NCBI GenBank assembly: GCA_030446525.1
Contig: JAUJNC010000129.1
Coordinates: 1 to 21,600 of the forward strand
DNA from: Armatimonadaceae bacterium
GTDB lineage: Bacteria; Armatimonadota; Armatimonadia; Armatimonadales; Armatimonadaceae
Direction of reading: 5' to 3'
DNA length: 21,600 nucleotides
Within the stretch, counting starts at the first letter, position 1, and each line of letters starts with the position of its first letter. Below are positions 15,586 through 21,600 of this stretch, piece by piece. The notes below the pieces were generated by a model, which saw only the letters and a program-made list of their open reading frames with translations, was not told where the DNA came from and ran no database searches. Position numbers and translations under genes: made by a program.

Positions 15586-17889
15586 CTACCAGTATCGTTC
15601 ATTCGATTCTCCCTCTCGCGCACGGCGCGGACCGCCCCCCGGCCCTGTGGCGCCGCGACCCCGCTGCCACGGTCTGGATCGCCGCGCCTCCAGTGCCTCT
15701 TGGAAAACGCTCAGGGCTTTCTGCTGGTCCTCCGACAGACTTTTGCTCGTTAAACTTCCGACCCGGTCCCTGAACGCATCCGCGGGAACAAAACGCTCAA
15801 GGGTATCAAGCTGAAACTGTGGATGAGGAACTGACAGGCGGCCATCGTCGGGGCTGTCTCTGCTGATGACGGATACGAAACCCGTCAGCAAAGACAGCAG
15901 CCCGTCATCAGACTCCATACGGCTTTGCACCCAATGACTCGACTCCTCCGGCGCACCCCAGTCTCGCCACCGTACGAGGAGCAGCATCCTCTTCGGGTGG
16001 GCCTGGAGAGAGCCATCTCTAGCTGCAGCCCGAACCTTCTCTACACAGAGCTGTTGTGCCTCTTTCAGGTCAGCGTCAGACAGGAGGTCCATGCGGGGTC
16101 TCCGGCTCTGGTCGTGTCTATAGAGCAAGTGCACCGGCAGGTAGAGGCCGCTCGTGTCGCGTATGACCTGCTTCAACACCCGGCTATGTTCGGTGGCGCT
16201 CCCCTCACGTCGCAAGAATTGCTCGGTCGCTTCGGCAACGGCCTCTTCGAGCTTAAACCAGGTCAACTCCGGCGAGGAGACGCCGACCAAGTCGCAGTCA
16301 ACATCAAGTAAGGCCGTGATGAGCTGTGGCACGTGATTCTGTTCTTGGCGCTCCATAGCTACAGCCAGGCGGTTCAGACCTACTTCCAGCAGATCCCGTT
16401 CCAGCCAGCCGCGCAAGTGAGCACCCAGCTCTTCGAGTTTGTTCCCCGATGCCAGTACCTGTGACAACTCAGCCTGTGAAAGATCACGTTGCGGAACCGC
16501 CAGTTGGAAGTAGCGGTCGAAGTTGTCTCGGTGGCAGACACGAAGCGTGCGCAAGGCGTTTCTCATTGCACGCGGGTTGGAAATCGAGTTGTTCTCCACG
16601 AGAACCCATACTGCGGCGGGGAACAGCTCCTGCAACACTTCGCGGAGACCAGCTTGGCGTTCCACGGCTGTTCGCCCTACCAGGGCATTCACCCGCTCGC
16701 GTTCTTCTTTGTCGTCGGGGTCATCGTCCGAAAACGTTGAATGTTCCGTCAGGAGCACGTCTTTGAGCGACGGCAGTTCGCGGTAGACGTCCGGCTCGAA
16801 AACCCGGAGCACCTCGAGCAGGATGAGGTCGACGGGGTTGGCCTCGAAGTTGTCACCATCATAGAATAGATCAACCTGGAACGAGAGGCTGTTGATGAAC
16901 CGGCGCACGTCCCGGAGTGTCCGGAAGTAGGAGCCTACGCCCCGGGCCACGATGCCGTGCCAGCGGCGCTCATCGAAAAGCCGATACACCCCCGCTCCCA
17001 ACGCCGCTTTCAGCTCGCCGTCGAGGATTTCGAGCAGGCGGCCACCCTCGACTGCGGGAACGTCGAAGCTGACCTGGACGATCTTTTCCAGGAACTCCCT
17101 ACCCGAGTTTGGGGCCACCTTCGCCAGAGCCCTTTCCACGTTGTCCCGTTGGAAGAGGACGAGGTACACGAGGTTCGGGAAGTTGGCGTTCGCCTTGATG
17201 AGCTGGAACAGCAGGGCTACTTCATCGGCAGAAAGGCGGTCCACGTCGTCCAGGACCACCAGGATCGTACGGTCAAGCTCCGCTAAGTCTTTGCGCAGTT
17301 GGGTGCGCAGTTCCGTCAAGCTCTGTGCCGACGCCTCTGCCTGAGCCGTCAGGACCTCCGCCCCGTGCTTTGCTGCCTCACCAGCTTCCTTTACCCTGTC
17401 GGCGATTATGTTTATAGGCACCCCGACGAGAGGCCCGCCGCCCGCGGCGGTCACTACCAGACCGATCGCTTTCAGCGCACCAGAGCCAGCGGTGAAGTAA
17501 GAGCTGTACTGCTTCCACTTGGCGGCGCGCTCCTTGGCGTCCGAGGTTTTGTCTCCACGCTGGAGCGTACCACCCACCTCCTGGAAGAAGGCGGCCGTTA
17601 GCCCCTCTTGGCTGTTCCACAACCACGGCTCGAACTCCACAACGTGCGGACAGCGATCGGGACCTTGGCGGAGCGCGTCGATGACCATGTTCTTGATGGA
17701 GGTCTTACCGCCACCCCACGGCCCGTTGAGGGCGATGACGAAGCTCTCTTTACCCGTACGTCTTCGAATAGCCTCGGCCATCCGCTCGGCGAAACGCCGC
17801 CGCCCCAGCAGATCTTCATCGCGCGTTTGGATCGGGGTATCCGCAGAGAACTGTTGATCGCCCGAACCCGTCGACGTTGTATCGCTCAT
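15586..17889 (-). CDS. KAP-family P-loop NTPase
   Basis: This is an intact 767-residue protein. Walker A is GPWGGGKTS (residues 56-64), with the Trp seen in KAP ATPases. It is followed by VVEFEPWLWN (83-92), matching the family's 'v.FnpW' strand. A hydrophobic stretch GALKAIGLVVTAAGGGPLVG (137-156) continuing to about 163 sits between Walker A and B, the place where KAP proteins carry their membrane insertion. A helical segment rich in Ala/Glu/Gln follows. Walker B is ILVVLDDVD (209-217), then FLEKIVQVSFDVP (266-278). The C-terminal 450 residues are helical with no domain I recognise and end in a basic, Gly/Arg-rich tail. KAP NTPases are membrane-associated and include the phage-exclusion protein PifA, so a defence role is plausible but inferred. 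The start ATG at 17889 overlaps the preceding gene's TGA. It is convergent with the integrase. Confidence 0.88.
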   Translation of the reverse strand: MSDTTSTGSGDQQFSADTPIQTRDEDLLGRRRFAERMAEAIRRRTGKESFVIALNGPWGGGKTSIKNMVIDALRQGPDRCPHVVEFEPWLWNSQEGLTAAFFQEVGGTLQRGDKTSDAKERAAKWKQYSSYFTAGSGALKAIGLVVTAAGGGPLVGVPINIIADRVKEAGEAAKHGAEVLTAQAEASAQSLTELRTQLRKDLAELDRTILVVLDDVDRLSADEVALLFQLIKANANFPNLVYLVLFQRDNVERALAKVAPNSGREFLEKIVQVSFDVPAVEGGRLLEILDGELKAALGAGVYRLFDERRWHGIVARGVGSYFRTLRDVRRFINSLSFQVDLFYDGDNFEANPVDLILLEVLRVFEPDVYRELPSLKDVLLTEHSTFSDDDPDDKEERERVNALVGRTAVERQAGLREVLQELFPAAVWVLVENNSISNPRAMRNALRTLRVCHRDNFDRYFQLAVPQRDLSQAELSQVLASGNKLEELGAHLRGWLERDLLEVGLNRLAVAMERQEQNHVPQLITALLDVDCDLVGVSSPELTWFKLEEAVAEATEQFLRREGSATEHSRVLKQVIRDTSGLYLPVHLLYRHDQSRRPRMDLLSDADLKEAQQLCVEKVRAAARDGSLQAHPKRMLLLVRWRDWGAPEESSHWVQSRMESDDGLLSLLTGFVSVISRDSPDDGRLSVPHPQFQLDTLERFVPADAFRDRVGSLTSKSLSEDQQKALSVFQEALEARRSRPWQRGRGATGPGGGPRRAREGESNERYW

Positions 17890-18143
17890 GGCCTCGTCTT
17901 GTGAACAGGTTTGATGCCGTTTGAGGTGCTCTGACGTACCCGCCCAGACTGGGTACTGGTACGGACATCCTTCCCTGGAGATCCTAGCCTCGTCGGCTGA
18001 GGCGAGTGCCCGGTACGATCGCCTTCACTATGGTAGTTCATGAAGTTGTGCGAGTCGAGTAGGCGGACGTTAGCTTGCTTGTCGAGCGTCACTACGACAA
18101 TGGTGTTTGCAGAGGCATCGAACTCCCAGTGTAGAAAGTTCAT
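17886..18143 (-). CDS. DUF1883-like small protein, coupled to the KAP NTPase
   Basis: ATG at 18143 has an excellent ribosome-binding site, TTGGAGGAG, nine bases upstream. The 85-residue product starts MNFLHWEFDASANTIVVVTL, then DKQANVRLLDSHNFMNYHSE. This closely follows what I know of the DUF1883 start ('MNFIH........v.V.....NVRL.D..NF..Y..G'). DUF1883 modules often occur with TIR-domain proteins, a link to bacterial immunity. The second half (GHSPQPTRLGSPGKDVRTST and on) does not match the usual 'P.RI.VP..G.W.V.vDLGG' ending. Pieces of that ending may lie in other frames (VPVPSLGGYVRA), so one indel or decay is possible. As read, the frame ends in TGA within ATGA shared with the KAP start, which supports coupled translation. 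The function is unknown. Confidence 0.55.
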   Translation of the reverse strand: MNFLHWEFDASANTIVVVTLDKQANVRLLDSHNFMNYHSEGDRTGHSPQPTRLGSPGKDVRTSTQSGRVRQSTSNGIKPVHKTRP

Positions 18144-18180
18144 GTTGTTAACTCCTCCAAAAAGTGAACACAAGTTCTAC

Positions 18181-18209
18181 TTTACTTTTCAGAGGCGCAC
18201 TACTATAAT
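18181..18209 (+). promoter_or_regulatory. Possible plus-strand promoter upstream of a structured RNA
   Basis: TATAAT at 18204-18209 is perfect. TTTACT at 18181-18186, 17 bases upstream, matches the -35 hexamer in four of six positions. It faces away from the DUF1883/KAP pair, toward three successive hairpins. No plus-strand gene follows. Confidence 0.4.
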
Positions 18210-18215
18210 AAGGGG

Positions 18216-18320
18216 CAGCAGCGACCGGCGCCTCGCATTGGTCGCGCTGTCCCTGGGCCAAAGCCCGGGTGCTATCGAACGCGGAGGAGCCCGGCCAAGG
18301 AATCCCTCCGCGTTCGTTGT
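18216..18320 (+). ncRNA. Candidate structured small RNA (unassigned)
   Basis: Downstream of the TATAAT box lie three stems in a row: GCGACC (18221-18226) with GGTCGC (18240-18245), extendable by outer CAG/CTG pairs; CCTGGGC (18252-18258) with GCCCGGG (18263-18269) around a CAAA tetraloop; and CGAACGCGGAGG (18276-18287) with CCTCCGCGTTCG (18305-18316), a perfect 12-pair stem followed by TTGTTT, like an intrinsic terminator. No long ORF accounts for this. It does not match 4.5S, 6S, tmRNA or a riboswitch that I can recognise. It may instead be only a strong terminator plus spacer between the island and nrdJ. Confidence 0.35.
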
Positions 18321-18371
18321 TTAACCGCCTGTACGTCCGTGCACAGACGATGAAAGCGCTTCTAAAGATGG

Positions 18372-18398
18372 AGACCGGAGCTGTTGCCCCGGTCTTTT
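18372..18398 (+). terminator. Intrinsic terminator, plus-strand orientation
   Basis: AGACCGG (18372-18378) pairs with CCGGTCT (18389-18395) around a 10-base loop, and the T-run extends to 18398 (TTTT). The T-run is on the plus strand, so it would stop transcripts from the candidate promoter at 18204. On the minus strand it lies just after the nrdJ stop and could still act as a weaker terminator there. Confidence 0.6.
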
Positions 18399-18423
18399 GT
18401 CGTAAGTTGCTCAGCCGCCCCTT

Positions 18424-21495
<3,072 letters not shown>

Positions 21496-21559
21496 TGGCT
21501 GTCGTCCTTCCTAAACGTAGCCGGCCCCCCGCGGGGCGGTGGCGCATGTCCTCCAAACG

Positions 21560-21600
21560 TCACTTGCCGCCGGTGCGGCTGGTGCGGCGCAGCGCGTCCA
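21560..21600 (-). CDS. Last codons of a gene upstream of nrdJ
   Basis: On the minus strand the right edge reads DALRRTSRTGGK followed by TGA at 21562-21560. The frame is open to the edge, so this may be the 3' end of a gene that precedes nrdJ by 64 bases. The regulator NrdR is a common neighbour of nrdJ, but twelve residues are too few to tell. Confidence 0.3.
   Translation of the reverse strand, partial: DALRRTSRTGGK

Larger units (their letters stand above)
14390..18200. mobile_element. Probable tRNA-integrated genomic island (left part or remnant)
   Basis: A tRNA gene, a tyrosine recombinase immediately 3' of it, then accessory genes (KAP NTPase and DUF1883-like) followed by core nrdJ fit the standard layout of an element integrated at a tRNA 3' end. 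Base composition looks less GC-rich here than in the flanks, notably at 14415-14600 and 15400-15600 and around 18100-18220. I searched by eye for a second copy of the tRNA 3' end (GGTTCGAGTCCTGTACGACC) and found none in the window, so the far attachment site and true right boundary are unknown. Confidence 0.4.

Noticed and set aside
15263..15586. 107-residue minus-strand ORF next to the KAP gene
   Set aside because: It lies opposite the integrase catalytic motifs and has no start signal; a shadow.
18040..18324. 94-residue plus-strand ORF over the DUF1883-like gene
   Set aside because: It runs opposite a gene with a strong ribosome-binding site and through the hairpins; no sensible composition.

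Overview
This is a GC-rich window from a diderm (Gram-negative-type) bacterium. It carries an LptD/OstA-like outer-membrane assembly protein, two small outer-membrane beta-barrel proteins, a primary-type sigma-70 factor and a B12-dependent (class II) ribonucleotide reductase. No rRNA or clean taxonomic marker is present. The combination would suit Armatimonadota or another GC-rich diderm lineage, but that placement is a weak inference.

Quality matters for reading it. From about 2.4 to 6.1 kb and from about 9.5 to 15.4 kb, nearly every gene is broken by single-base indels, yet family motifs continue in the neighbouring frame. This pattern points to uncorrected sequencing errors rather than ancient pseudogenes. 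The stretches 0-2.3, 6.2-9.4 and 15.6-21.5 kb read cleanly. I therefore give reconstructed gene extents in the damaged blocks, with approximate frame switches.

Layout. (1) 0-2.6 kb, plus strand: the end of an unknown protein, then a Big-1/OstA/LptD-like outer-membrane protein and a palindromic repeat. (2) 2.7-6.0 kb, plus strand: a small unknown acidic ORF, a UDP-galactopyranose-mutase-like flavoenzyme, a TuaH-like glycosyltransferase and a cold-shock-domain protein; the middle two look like a surface-glycan pair. (3) 6.0-9.9 kb, minus strand: a small unknown protein, an M42 aminopeptidase, a sigma-70 factor and an NDUFA9-like atypical SDR. (4) 10.0-13.1 kb, plus strand: a GT4 glycosyltransferase coupled by a GTGA overlap to a large polytopic membrane protein. 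(5) 13.1-14.2 kb, minus strand: tandem outer-membrane barrel paralogues behind a near-perfect sigma-70 promoter. (6) 14.3-18.4 kb: a tRNA gene with its own promoter, a tyrosine recombinase just downstream, and a minus-strand pair made of a DUF1883-like small protein and a KAP-family P-loop NTPase joined by an ATGA overlap. This looks like the edge of a tRNA-integrated island, and the pair is the best candidate for an undescribed, possibly defensive, system. A possible structured RNA lies beside it. (7) 18.4-21.5 kb, minus strand: nrdJ and the last codons of an upstream gene.
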